Notes: generated from the letters alone by a model not told the origin. DNA of 64,000 nt from Betaproteobacteria bacterium (GCA_020621865.1 JAHRYW010000005.1:107663-171662); one strand, 5' to 3'; shown: positions 48,044 to 57,738, counted from the first letter of the stretch. Made by a program: numbers and translations.

Positions 48044-50074
48044 ATGAAAATCCTACGTCGCCTGGCCCTCGTTGCCGGGGCGCTGCTGCTTCTGGTCGGG
48101 ATAGCCGTTGCCGCCCTGTTCGCGCTGTTTGACGAGAACAAGCTCAAGGCGCAACTGATCGACGGCGTCTACGCTTCGACCCAGCGCAAACTGGCCATCG
48201 ACGGCGAGCTGGCGCTGTCGGTGTGGCCCGATGTCGGCGTCCGGGTCGGCCGGCTGACGCTGACCGAGCGCGGCAACGACACGCCGTTCGCCAGTGTCGA
48301 GTCGGCCCGCCTGGCTGTCGCCGTCCTGCCCTTGCTGAACAAACGCGTCGAGGTTCGCCGCATCGAGATCGATGGCCTGGATGTCAAGCTGATCAAGAGA
48401 AAGGACGGCAGCCTCAACATCGACGACCTGGCCGGCGACAAAAAGGCATCGGCAAGCGCCGAACAGCCGAAAGCCAGCCGGCCGCTGCAGATCGACATCG
48501 CCGGCGTCGAACTGCGCAATGCCCGCCTGACCTGGCGTGACGAGATGGCCAACACGACGACGAGCATTGCCGACCTCGATTTCTCCAGCGGCCGCCTGCT
48601 CGGCGATCCGGCGGCCCGCCGCTTCCGGGTCGAGAAGCTGACGCTGGCGACCACGGGCAGCCACGGCGCCGATCCGTTCGAACTGAAACTGGCGGCACCG
48701 CTGCTCAGTCTGGAAGGCGAAACCCTGGAAAGCAAGGCGGTCGATCTGCTGGCCAGGCTGAACGGTACCGACCGGAGCGTCGAGGCACGCCTCGGCCTGG
48801 CCGGCATGAGCGGCTCGGGCAAGGCGCTCAAGGTCGCTGATTTCCGCTTCGCGCTCGACGCCAAGTCCGGCGATGCGACGATCAAGGCGCAACTGGCTTC
48901 GCCGGTGGCCGTGGATAGCGAAACCCGGGTCATCGCGCTGGAAAAACTCGCCGGCACCATTGACCTGGCCAGCCCAAAAATGCCGATGAAGCAGCTGAAA
49001 CTGCCGCTATCCGGAAAGCTGCGCACCAATCTTACCAAGCAAACGGCCGACCTCGATCTGGCGACGGCAGTGGACGATTCGAAGATCGCTCTGCAAGCCA
49101 GGGCCGGCAAATTTTCGCCCCTCGATCTCGAATTCGCACTGGATATCGACCGCCTGAACCTCGACAAATACCTGCCGCCTGAACCCGCCGGGGCCGCGAA
49201 GCCTGCGGCCAAGGCCGCCGGAAGCGACGCGAAAATCGACCTGAGCGCCCTGAAGACGCTCAATCTGAAGGGCAGCGTCAACATCGGCCAATTGACGGCA
49301 CACCGCATCGACGTCTCCCGGCTGTCGGCAAAGCTTTCGGCGACAAATGGGCACCTCGACATCGCGCCGCTGACGGCCGGGCTCTATGGCGGCACGCTGA
49401 ACGGCAGCGTCGGCATCAATGCCCACGACAACCGGTTCGCCATCCGCCAGAACCTGGCCGGTATTCAGATCGCGCCGCTGCTCAAGGCCCTGATCGACAA
49501 GGACCCGCTGGAAGGCCGCGGTTCGGTGTCGGTGGACGTGACCACCCGGGGCGATACCGTGCCGGCGCTGAAGAAGGGCCTGGCCGGGCAGGCCGCGCTC
49601 GACCTGCGCGATGGCGCGGTCAAGGGGATCAACATCGCCAAGTCGTTGCGCGACCTGCAGGGGATGCTCGGCACCAAGAAGACGACGACCGTCGCCGCCA
49701 GCAGCGCCGAGAAAACCGATTTCTCCGAACTCTCGGCCAGTTTCCGGATCAATGCCGGCGTCGCCCACAACGACGACCTGCAAATGAAATCCCCGCTGCT
49801 ACGCCTGACCGGCAACGGCGACATCGACATCGGCGAGGACCGGCTCGACTACCTGGCCAAGATCAGCGTCGTCAACACGACCACTGGCCAGCAGGGCAAG
49901 GATCTCGCCAAGCTCAAGGGGGTCACGATACCGCTGCGCATGCGCGGCCCGTACTCGCAGATTTCCTACTCGCTGGAGTTGGGCAACGTCGTCGAGGAAG
50001 TGGTCAAGGAGCAGATCAAGGAGAAGGCGAAGACAGAGCTGGGCAACAAGTTGAAGGGTCTGTTCGGCCGTTAG
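48044..50074 (+). CDS. AsmA family protein
   Basis: N-terminal TM; LAIDGELALSVWPDVGVRVGRLTL; DLRDGAVKGINIAKSLRDLQ. Confidence 0.88.
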   Translation: MKILRRLALVAGALLLLVGIAVAALFALFDENKLKAQLIDGVYASTQRKLAIDGELALSVWPDVGVRVGRLTLTERGNDTPFASVESARLAVAVLPLLNKRVEVRRIEIDGLDVKLIKRKDGSLNIDDLAGDKKASASAEQPKASRPLQIDIAGVELRNARLTWRDEMANTTTSIADLDFSSGRLLGDPAARRFRVEKLTLATTGSHGADPFELKLAAPLLSLEGETLESKAVDLLARLNGTDRSVEARLGLAGMSGSGKALKVADFRFALDAKSGDATIKAQLASPVAVDSETRVIALEKLAGTIDLASPKMPMKQLKLPLSGKLRTNLTKQTADLDLATAVDDSKIALQARAGKFSPLDLEFALDIDRLNLDKYLPPEPAGAAKPAAKAAGSDAKIDLSALKTLNLKGSVNIGQLTAHRIDVSRLSAKLSATNGHLDIAPLTAGLYGGTLNGSVGINAHDNRFAIRQNLAGIQIAPLLKALIDKDPLEGRGSVSVDVTTRGDTVPALKKGLAGQAALDLRDGAVKGINIAKSLRDLQGMLGTKKTTTVAASSAEKTDFSELSASFRINAGVAHNDDLQMKSPLLRLTGNGDIDIGEDRLDYLAKISVVNTTTGQQGKDLAKLKGVTIPLRMRGPYSQISYSLELGNVVEEVVKEQIKEKAKTELGNKLKGLFGR

Positions 50075-50137
50075 GCACAAGCTGCGGCTGGCACGGGATA
50101 TGCTGAATACACTCACCTCATTTTAGCGGAGTCACTC

Positions 50138-50353
50138 ATGTCGATCAGTTCCATCCTCAGCTCGGGCATGCAAAGCATGCAGGCCAGCATCAACCGCACG
50201 GCCATCGCCGGCAGCGGCCTGAACGTCGAAAACGGCGATCTGGCGGCCAAGATGGTGGCCATGCGCCAGGGCGAGATCGAGGCCAAGGCGGCGGCCAACG
50301 TGATCAAGACCGGCGACCAGATTCTCGGCACGCTGATCGATATCCGCGGCTAA
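50138..50353 (+). CDS. Small protein with flagellar rod/hook-like termini
   Basis: 71 aa, MSISSILSSGMQSMQASINRTAIAGSGLN...AAANVIKTGDQILGTLIDIRG. Confidence 0.6.
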   Translation: MSISSILSSGMQSMQASINRTAIAGSGLNVENGDLAAKMVAMRQGEIEAKAAANVIKTGDQILGTLIDIRG

Positions 50354-50410
50354 GCCGGCAAGAGTTGCCGGCCGGGGGTTCCGGCGCAGAGCAAATCTCG
50401 AGCCGTAACC

Positions 50411-50451
50411 TATTTGCAATTTCGGTTTTTTTGGGGGCCGACCGTAGCATT
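50411..50451 (+). repeat. Dispersed uptake-signal-like element, copy 11 (intergenic)
   Basis: TATTTGCAATTTCGGTTTTTTTGGGGGCC-GACCGTAGCATT. Confidence 0.85.
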
Positions 50452-50670
50452 TGCCGGAAATACGGATGGACGAAGTGCCATGAAGCAGAGTGTCGCGCCC
50501 CCTGGTCCAACAATCAATTCAGTACCTGCTGCCCGTGGTGGCTGCCCTCCCGCCGAGGTGCCGCCTTTCATCTTCAGTCACGGCAGCACATCGGGCGTAT
50601 CGCCATTTGCTGATTCGGGGTAAGGTTGGGAGTTGGGGAAACACACCAACCATCTACAGGAGACTGAATC

Positions 50671-51462
50671 ATGAAAAGGTCAACCTGGTCGGCTGTTGTC
50701 GCCCTGACGCTGATTGGCGGGTTTGCTGCCTATCTCAACCTGCACCCGGATGTCGAGCCGCCATCCGCGCCCCTGCCGCAGGTTGAGGCTCCACCTCCCC
50801 TGGCGCCGATGGCACCCGAGCCGGCCATCCGTCATCCATTGACGATCGCACCTGAAACCACGCCCCTGCCGTCGCTGAACGATAGCGATGCTCCTTTCCT
50901 GAAGGCCGTGGGCGAGTTGCTCGGTAAGCGCTGGATGGCGGTTTTTCTCGACTACGATGTCATTCACCGGCTGGTCGTCACAATCGACAATCTGCCACGC
51001 AGGCAGATGTCGTCGAGCAATGTGCCGCTCAAGTCACCGCCACGTGCCTTTGTGACCGTAGGCAAGGATGAGTCCCTGGCGATCGCCCCCGGCAATGCGG
51101 CGCGGTACGCCGGTTATGCCAAGCTGGCTGGCGCACTTGATGCCACCCGGGTGGCGGATCTCTATTTCCGCTTCTATCCGCTGTTCCAGAAGGCCTACGA
51201 TGAATTGGGCTACCCCAACGCCTACTTCAACGATCGACTGGTCGAAGCCATCGACGATCTCCTGGCGGCGCCGGAACCCGCTGCACCGATTAAGCTGGTT
51301 CAGCCCGGCATCCTGTACAAATTCGCCGATCCCGAGTTGGAGGCCCGCTCCGCCGGGCAGAAGATCATGATCCGCATGGGGCGCGAGAATGCCCTCCGGA
51401 TCAAGGCCAAGCTGCGTGAAATCCGGCAAATTGTGGCCCGGGGGCCGGCCACGCCGTCCTGA
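50671..51462 (+). CDS. DUF3014 domain protein
   Basis: N-terminal TM; SDAPFLKAVGELLGKRWMAVFLDYDVIHRLVVTIDNLPRRQMSS. Confidence 0.85.
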   Translation: MKRSTWSAVVALTLIGGFAAYLNLHPDVEPPSAPLPQVEAPPPLAPMAPEPAIRHPLTIAPETTPLPSLNDSDAPFLKAVGELLGKRWMAVFLDYDVIHRLVVTIDNLPRRQMSSSNVPLKSPPRAFVTVGKDESLAIAPGNAARYAGYAKLAGALDATRVADLYFRFYPLFQKAYDELGYPNAYFNDRLVEAIDDLLAAPEPAAPIKLVQPGILYKFADPELEARSAGQKIMIRMGRENALRIKAKLREIRQIVARGPATPS

Positions 51463-51522
51463 TTTTCAAGGCAATGACAATCCGGCGGTTTCGGCCACGC
51501 AAATAGGGAAGCCATTCGCCAA

Positions 51523-52470
51523 TGACCGATCTGATCGTTGCTTCGCTGACTGGAAAACCGGTCATCACCTTTTTTGAGCTGCCGCTGGACGGCATCAACG
51601 CGCTGCATCCGGGGCGATGATCATGGCCACCGTCGGGTTCCTGACCAGCACCGTCCTGTTCACCCTGACCACCTCCTTCGCGCTGCCACTCACCCTGCTC
51701 CAGGCGGCGATCCTGGCCGTTCCGTTCGCCGTCATGAGCAGCGCAGTCGCCATTCCCAGCAGCAACTTCCTGCCGCCTCAGGGGCGCGAGTTCGTGGTTT
51801 GCGAAAGCGCCTTTTCCGACATCCTCGGGGCACTTGTCTTCTTTTCGCTGCTCAACTCGAACGGCACCGTGGTCAGCACCTTTCTCGGCCTCATTGGCGG
51901 CGACATCCTGTCGCTGCTGCTGGCCTGCCTGTTCGGTCTCTATGCGGCAGGTAAACTAATGCACCTGTCGCCCCTGATCCTGGTCTTGCTGTTCGGGCTG
52001 GCGCTGAACAATCCACGGCTTCTTGCCCGGCTTCCACCTTTCCGCAAATGGCTGAATGGCAACTACGATGCGACGCTCAATGAATTCGAGGTCCTGACCT
52101 CGGAACTGACCTTTGCCGTGCGCGGCGGCCTCTTCATCCTGCTCGGCTACTGGACAAATTTGTCCGACCTGGCGTCGCTGGAAGCCTGGCTGGCAGCCAT
52201 ATTGATACTTGGCGTGGTTTGCGGCAGCCGTTACTACATGCTGCGCATGATCCGCTTCGAATACTCGATCCCCCTGACCTGGATCGCCCCTCGGCCTGAT
52301 CACCGTGCTGCTATTCCCTGGTGGCCACAAAAAGCCTTCCTTTACCAAGCTATCTGGAAGGAACCGTCATGCTTGTCATAATGGTCTCGACAACGCTGAT
52401 CGGCGTCGGACGTCTGCAGTGGACAGCCGACTATCCGTCCGAATCCACGGAAAGCCCGGAACCTACCTGA
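51523..52470 (+). pseudogene. Degraded cation:proton antiporter gene
   Basis: Polytopic ORF 51617-52381; C-terminal reading continues in another frame (LITVLLFLVATKSL...SYLEGTVMLVIMVSTTLIGVG) and the N-terminus is broken upstream. Confidence 0.65.
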
Positions 52471-52486
52471 CCTGAAGGAGAAACAA

Positions 52487-52888
52487 ATGCAACTTGCCAT
52501 CATCTCTGCAATCCTCACGGCCATCGTTGCCGTCTTCTTCGCCATGCAGAACAATGTGCCGGTCACCGTCAATTTCCTCTTCTGGCGCTTCGACAGCTCC
52601 CTTGCCATGGTGTTGCTACTCGCCCTGGCCTTGGGAGCGATTGTCGTCGCATTGCTGAGCACCCCGGCGACCCTCAAAGCCCAATGGCGACAATCGCGTC
52701 AGAAGCGCCGAATCGAAGCGCTGGAAAAAACCGTCGAGGACCAGCAACGGAGAATCGCCGACCTCGAAAGTCACCTTCCCGCCGATCCGGATGGCACAGC
52801 GCCGCGCCCGTATGTCGGACTCAAGCAATTGCTCGCTGGCAGTGGTGACGAAACCCTGGTCAATCAGCCGCCACCGGACCAGAGATGA
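52487..52888 (+). CDS. LapA-domain (DUF1049) inner-membrane protein
   Basis: FFAMQNNVPVTVNFLFWRFDSSLAMVLLLALALGAIVVALLSTP. Confidence 0.85.
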   Translation: MQLAIISAILTAIVAVFFAMQNNVPVTVNFLFWRFDSSLAMVLLLALALGAIVVALLSTPATLKAQWRQSRQKRRIEALEKTVEDQQRRIADLESHLPADPDGTAPRPYVGLKQLLAGSGDETLVNQPPPDQR

Positions 52889-52968
52889 TCCACGTTCGCC
52901 GGCCTTCGATTGGCCGTCGCGGCAAAAATCTGCCACACTGAAAATGGCCTTACCATCGGGAGACCAAG

Positions 52969-53256
52969 ATGAGCACGAAAGACGAATACATCCGGAAAAT
53001 GCACTCGCGACTGGATCAGCTCAACAGCGAGATCGACAGACTCGTCGCCCGCAAGGACCAGCTTCAGGAAGCCGGGCACAGCGAATTCAACAAGCAGATG
53101 GAAGAGCTTCGCCACCGCCGCGAAGATGCCATGGAAAAACTGAAACAGCTTCAGGGCGCCAGTGAAAGCGCTTGGGGCGACATCAAGAGCGGCATCGAGA
53201 TGGCCTGGGAAGCCCTCGCCCAAGCCACTGAATCGGCCCGCTCCCGGTTCAAGTAG
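52969..53256 (+). CDS. Coiled-coil hypothetical protein
   Basis: 95 aa, strongly charged heptad-like sequence. Confidence 0.65.
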   Translation: MSTKDEYIRKMHSRLDQLNSEIDRLVARKDQLQEAGHSEFNKQMEELRHRREDAMEKLKQLQGASESAWGDIKSGIEMAWEALAQATESARSRFK

Positions 53257-53647
53257 ACAGCCTTTTCCTCTGGCTGGTGCACGGGGTGAGTAACGCACGC
53301 CCATTGCTCGCCTGACGCCCCACGTCGGTACCGATTCCGGTGTGATTGCGCCCATGTGGCAGCGAAAACAGGAGACGGAAAACGTGGCCAACCCCGAAAG
53401 TGCTTGCTTTGCCAGCACCAGCGACCAGCCAGGGCAGGAATTGAGCAACTCTTTGCCTTTGCGGGGCAAATATTGATTGGTCCGTCATTTGATTAGACAA
53501 GGGCTGGGTGGGCATCCGCGGGCACGGACTCAATCAGAAGCTGCCACCACTTCCGAAAACGATCTGAACGAAACGCTGGCGCTGGCGAGGAGTTTGCCCC
53601 GCATGAGGTTCAAACAGTGCTTGAAGCTAAACGTATCCGGTGGTCAT

Positions 53648-53825
53648 TCAAGAACCGGCCCTGCTTCCAGCATTAACTGGCCCACCATTTCCGGCGTCTT
53701 GCTGCGCAAGATGAAATCACCCTTTGAGCGTGGTCTTGATCCCAAGAAAAGTGGTTTCAATCATCCAGCGCGCCTGATATAGCGCCGCTGATTCTTGCGC
53801 GGGCGCCTTGGCCGGGGCCAGCCGT
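53648..53825 (-). mobile_element. Degraded IS4-like transposase C-terminal remnant
   Basis: Minus strand LYQARWMIETTFLGIKTTLKG, then frameshift to DFILRSKTPEMVGQLML; matches the IS4 Y..RW.IE..F...K pattern. Confidence 0.7.
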
Positions 53826-53960
53826 GTCGCTATCGGACGGTAGATCGCTCTACGCCAGGCAGCCGATAGTCAATGACGCGCACCGTCAGGGACTGTGGAT
53901 ATCCCGAGATTCCGTCTTCTTGGGGGCTAGGGGGCGGGTTGAAATTGAGAGAGATACGAT

Positions 53961-54887
53961 CTATCTGTCAGACGTTCTTGGGCCGGCAAGAGTAGCCAGC
54001 TCGCCGTCAGCAGCAGCCTCGACCAGCCACGCTTTGACCAGCGCTGCCGCATGACGCAGCGGCTGCCGGGCGGGGTGCACGACGTAGTAGGCGTTGGCCA
54101 GCGGCAGACGATGCCCGAAAGGTTCGCATAGCAGGCCGTCGGCCAGTTCGGCGGCGACCAGCAGCGGGCTGGTCATCACGGCGCCCTGCCCCTGCTTGGC
54201 GGCCTCGATGGCCATCAAGGCCTGATCGAAGTGGATGCGTGGCAGAGCGGCCACAGCCATCGGCGCCAGGTTGCTGAATCCGCTGAACCAGCGCTCCCAG
54301 AAGGGCAGCATGGTAGTGACCAGCAGCGTGGCGCGGCGCAGGTCGTCGGCTTCGCGCAGGGCCAGCGAGGCGGCATAGGCCGGCGTGCAATAGACGCGCG
54401 CCTGGTCGGTGTACAACAGCGTGGCGTCGAGTTGCGGCGCCTTGCCGTCGAAGTAGCGGATGGCCAGGTCGATGGCGTCGCGCTCGAAATCGACCAGTTG
54501 GGCCGAGGCATTGAGGTGCAGTTCCAGCCCCGGATAGCGAGTCAGCAGACCGGCCATCCGGCTGGTGAACCACTTGGCCGCAAAACTCGGTGGCATCGAC
54601 AGCCAGACGGCCATGCTGCGACTATCGCGGACCTTGCGGCTGGCGTCGGCGATCTCGGCCAGCGCCGGCTGGATGCGTTGCCAGTAGGCGCGCGCCTCTT
54701 CGGTCGGCAGCACCTGGCGAACCTCGCGGACGAACAGCGCAACACCCAGCCAGTCTTCCAGCTTGCGGATCTGCTGACCGACGGCGCCGGGGGTCACGCA
54801 CAATTCGGCTGCGGCCATAGAAAAACTATGGGTGCGCATCGCTGCATCGAATACCAGCAGGGATTTGAGTGGCGGGTATGAATTCAT
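53961..54887 (-). CDS. LysR-family transcriptional regulator (GcvA-like)
   Basis: PPLKSLLVFDAAMRTHSFSMAAAELCVTPGAVGQQIRKLEDWLGVALF. Confidence 0.92.
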   Translation of the reverse strand: MNSYPPLKSLLVFDAAMRTHSFSMAAAELCVTPGAVGQQIRKLEDWLGVALFVREVRQVLPTEEARAYWQRIQPALAEIADASRKVRDSRSMAVWLSMPPSFAAKWFTSRMAGLLTRYPGLELHLNASAQLVDFERDAIDLAIRYFDGKAPQLDATLLYTDQARVYCTPAYAASLALREADDLRRATLLVTTMLPFWERWFSGFSNLAPMAVAALPRIHFDQALMAIEAAKQGQGAVMTSPLLVAAELADGLLCEPFGHRLPLANAYYVVHPARQPLRHAAALVKAWLVEAAADGELATLAGPRTSDR

Positions 54888-54982
54888 AATGTAGAAAAAC
54901 TATCACATACCACATATTAAATCAGTTGCCCGCGAGCCGCTCGCCGGCCACAATCAAAACACCCCAACACGAATAAAACATC

Positions 54983-56200
54983 ATGTTCCATTCCCTGCGC
55001 CGCCCGGACGTTCTCGCCGTGACCCTCGCCGCTGCCGGCATCCTGATGGTCACCATGGGCATCCGCCAATCCTTTGGCCTCTTCGTCAGCCCGATCAACA
55101 CCGCCACCGGCATGGGCATCGCCGCGATCAGCCTGGCGCTCGCCGTCGGCCAGTTCGCCTGGGGCGCCATCCAGCCCATCGCCGGCGCCGTCGCCGACCG
55201 CTATGGCCCGCGCGCCGTGCTGATCGGCGGCCTGATCCTGCTCGCTGCCGGCTGCGCGGCGACCCCCTTCATCGATGGCGGCTTCGGCCTGACCGTCACC
55301 CTCGGCCTGCTCGCCGCCATGGGTTCCGGCGCCGGCAGTTTCTCGGTGCTGATCGGCGCCGCAGCACAGCGCCTGCCGCTCGAATCGCGTGGTGCCGCCT
55401 CGGGCGTCATCAACGCCGGCGGCTCCTTCGGCCAGTTCGTTTTCGCCCCCGTCCTGCAAAAGCTGATCCAGAGCATCGGCTGGATGGGCGCCCTGTGGGC
55501 GATGGCTATTGCCGCGCTGGCCACGTTGCCGCTGGTCGGCAAGCTGACCGCCGGCAGCGCCCCGCCGCCGCCCCGCGCCGACGGCGAGGCGCATCTCGGC
55601 CGGGTCGTTCTCGACGCCCTGAAGGATCCGAGCTACCTGCTGCTGCACGCCGGCTTCTTCACCTGCGGCTTCCACATCGCCTTTCTGGTCACCCACTTGC
55701 CCGGCGAAGTGAACCTGTGCGGCCTGCCGCCCACGGTCGCCAGCTGGTCGCTGGCCATCATCGGCCTGGCCAATATCTTCGGCAGCCTCTACGCCGGCGG
55801 CTGCATCGCCCGCTACCGCAGCAAGCACGTGCTGGCCGCGATGTACGCCTCGCGCGCCGTGCTGATCGCCCTCTATCTGATGGCGCCGCGCACCGAACTG
55901 ACCTATTACCTGTTCGCCGCCGGCCTCGGCTTCACCTGGCTGGCCACTGTACCGCCGACTGCGGCGCTGGTCGGCAAGCTGTTCGGTACCCGCTACCTGG
56001 CGACGCTGTTCGGCCTGACCCTGCTCTCCCACCAGATCGGCGGCTTCCTCGGCGCCTGGCTGGGCGGCATCGCGATCACCCGCTACGGCGACTTCACCTG
56101 GATGTGGTACGCCGACATGGTGCTGGCTGCGCTGGCCGCGCTGGTCAACCTGCCGATCCGCGAGGCGCCGGTCGCCCGCCCGGTGGCGCAGCCGGCCTGA
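54983..56200 (+). CDS. MFS transporter
   Basis: About 12 TM segments; GIRQSFGLFVSPINTATGMGIAAISLALAVGQFAWG; divergent from LysR. Confidence 0.9.
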   Translation: MFHSLRRPDVLAVTLAAAGILMVTMGIRQSFGLFVSPINTATGMGIAAISLALAVGQFAWGAIQPIAGAVADRYGPRAVLIGGLILLAAGCAATPFIDGGFGLTVTLGLLAAMGSGAGSFSVLIGAAAQRLPLESRGAASGVINAGGSFGQFVFAPVLQKLIQSIGWMGALWAMAIAALATLPLVGKLTAGSAPPPPRADGEAHLGRVVLDALKDPSYLLLHAGFFTCGFHIAFLVTHLPGEVNLCGLPPTVASWSLAIIGLANIFGSLYAGGCIARYRSKHVLAAMYASRAVLIALYLMAPRTELTYYLFAAGLGFTWLATVPPTAALVGKLFGTRYLATLFGLTLLSHQIGGFLGAWLGGIAITRYGDFTWMWYADMVLAALAALVNLPIREAPVARPVAQPA

Positions 56201-56205
56201 GCGGA

Positions 56206-56244
56206 TTCCAATTTTGGCTGTTTTTTCGGGCTGACCGTAGCATT
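56206..56244 (+). repeat. Dispersed uptake-signal-like element, copy 12 (between convergent genes)
   Basis: TTCCAATTTTGGCTGTTTTTTCGGGCT-GACCGTAGCATT. Confidence 0.85.
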
Positions 56245-56292
56245 TGCCTGTCGGCCCGCAAGCGGGCTGCGAGTAACGTCGCAGCGCTAAAA

Positions 56293-56598
56293 CTACGCAG
56301 CCCTTTGCAGCGGGCGCACTTCTTCGGCGATCTGGCTGCCGGCTTCGTTTTCTGCCCGCTTCAAATCAAATGCGCTTTGCAGGTTCAGCCAGAACTGCGC
56401 CGTCGTGTCGAAATAGCGCGCCAGGCGCAGGGCCGTATCCGGCGTCACAGCGCGCCGCTCACGCACGACGTCGTTAATCCGCGGCGCCGGCACGTGCAGC
56501 GCCATCGCCAGGGCATTGGCGCTCATCCCCAAGGGGGCGAGATATTCTTCCCGGAGGATTTCGCCGGGATGAATCGGTCGCATGTTGTTGGTCGCCAT
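56293..56598 (-). CDS. higA: HigA-family antitoxin
   Basis: MRPIHPGEILREEYLAPLGMSANALAMALHVPAPRINDVVRERRAVTPDTALRLARYFDTTAQFWLNLQ. Confidence 0.95.
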   Translation of the reverse strand: MATNNMRPIHPGEILREEYLAPLGMSANALAMALHVPAPRINDVVRERRAVTPDTALRLARYFDTTAQFWLNLQSAFDLKRAENEAGSQIAEEVRPLQRAA

Positions 56599-56612
56599 CT
56601 GGTGCCTCTCGT

Positions 56613-56894
56613 TCAGTGATAATCCACAATCTCGACATTCATCGGCCCGTTGTCGGTCCACACAAAGCACACGCGCCACTGGTCGTTGATGCGAATGCTG
56701 TGCTGACCGGCCCGGTCACCGCTTAGCCCTTCAAGGCGATTGCCCGGCGGCGAGCGCAAATCCCGCAACTCCAGCGCATCGTCCAGCATTTGCAACTTGC
56801 GCTGCGCGACGCTCTCAATGTTCCGAAACCGCCTCGGGCTGCCACCTTCGTAAATGGCTTGGGTGTCGGCGCAGCGGAATGAACGTATCGTCAT
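56613..56894 (-). CDS. higB: HigB-family toxin (RelE superfamily)
   Basis: MTIRSFRCADTQAIYEGGSPRRFRNIESVAQRKLQMLDDALELRDLRSPPGNRLEGLSGDRAGQHSIRINDQWRVCFVW. Confidence 0.95.
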   Translation of the reverse strand: MTIRSFRCADTQAIYEGGSPRRFRNIESVAQRKLQMLDDALELRDLRSPPGNRLEGLSGDRAGQHSIRINDQWRVCFVWTDNGPMNVEIVDYH

Positions 56895-57021
56895 GGATGA
56901 ATGCTAGAACGAGAGCGGTTAAACGTCAAGCGTTAAACGAATGGCGATTACTACGCCATTTTCTCGCTTGAGTAAGCGAATGAATTTAATTCGAGCCCCT
57001 TTGGCGCTTTGGCGGCTCGTG

Positions 57022-57465
57022 CTATTCGCCCATGGAAGGCAGCGTGACACGACCATCACCATATCGGCGCATGTACGGATACAACACAAGACGGCCTTCG
57101 CTATCAGCACCTACTTTGGCAATGATTGTACCTTCGTCGCCGTTTCTGTGATTGGGGCCACAACTGGTGAACTCGAATTTCATGGCAATTTTGTCGCCTT
57201 GATGAACCTTTGCATCAGAAGCCTTTAGAAGCTGAACGACCTTTGCCGTAGCCGTTCCATCATTTACGTCTGACAAGGAAATTTTCGCAATCACATCCGC
57301 CTCAGGTTGCAGATTGGGAATGGTCTCAAAAAAAAGCGTGTTTTCCATACCAAGTCCTCGACAAGCATGGACTTGCGGAGAAACCAGCAGGAAGCCAAAG
57401 GCCAATGCAATGCTTGTCAAAGAGGTCAAAGACATTTCCTGTTTTCGTATTTCCGCGTTGGCCAT
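57022..57465 (-). CDS. Small exported hypothetical protein
   Basis: Signal peptide (LTSIALAFGFLLVSPQVHAC). Confidence 0.55.
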   Translation of the reverse strand: MANAEIRKQEMSLTSLTSIALAFGFLLVSPQVHACRGLGMENTLFFETIPNLQPEADVIAKISLSDVNDGTATAKVVQLLKASDAKVHQGDKIAMKFEFTSCGPNHRNGDEGTIIAKVGADSEGRLVLYPYMRRYGDGRVTLPSMGE

Positions 57466-57589
57466 TCCGACTCTCCTGGAGCCTTATGAAGTTTGGGCAT
57501 TCTGGTTGTGCGTTAGCACAGCGTCAATATTGGCCAACCGCATAAATACGGGATTTGTCATTTCGGTTGGCGGCAGGCCAGCGACCGAG

Positions 57590-57630
57590 AATTTCGTTTT
57601 TGGCCATTTTTTCGGGTCGACCGTAGCATT
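57590..57630 (+). repeat. Dispersed uptake-signal-like element, copy 13 (intergenic, upstream of nifE)
   Basis: AATTTCGTTTTTGGCCATTTTTTCGGGTC-GACCGTAGCATT. Confidence 0.85.
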
Positions 57631-57678
57631 CGCCTAATAGGGCCACGCGCACCGGCAGAAGCGCCACCGACCGTCCAT

Positions 57679-57694
57679 TGTCAGATAAACGACA
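57679..57694 (+). promoter_or_regulatory. NifA upstream activating sequence TGT-N10-ACA
   Basis: TGT CAGATAAACG ACA, upstream of the -24/-12 element. Confidence 0.7.
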
Positions 57695-57738
57695 GCCCCC
57701 GCCGCCCGCGTCCCCTATAAAATTCAACCACTTACATT

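Noticed and set aside
51050-51070. GTGACCGTAGGCAAGG as another copy of the dispersed element
   Set aside because: Only part of the core matches and the A/T tracts are absent.
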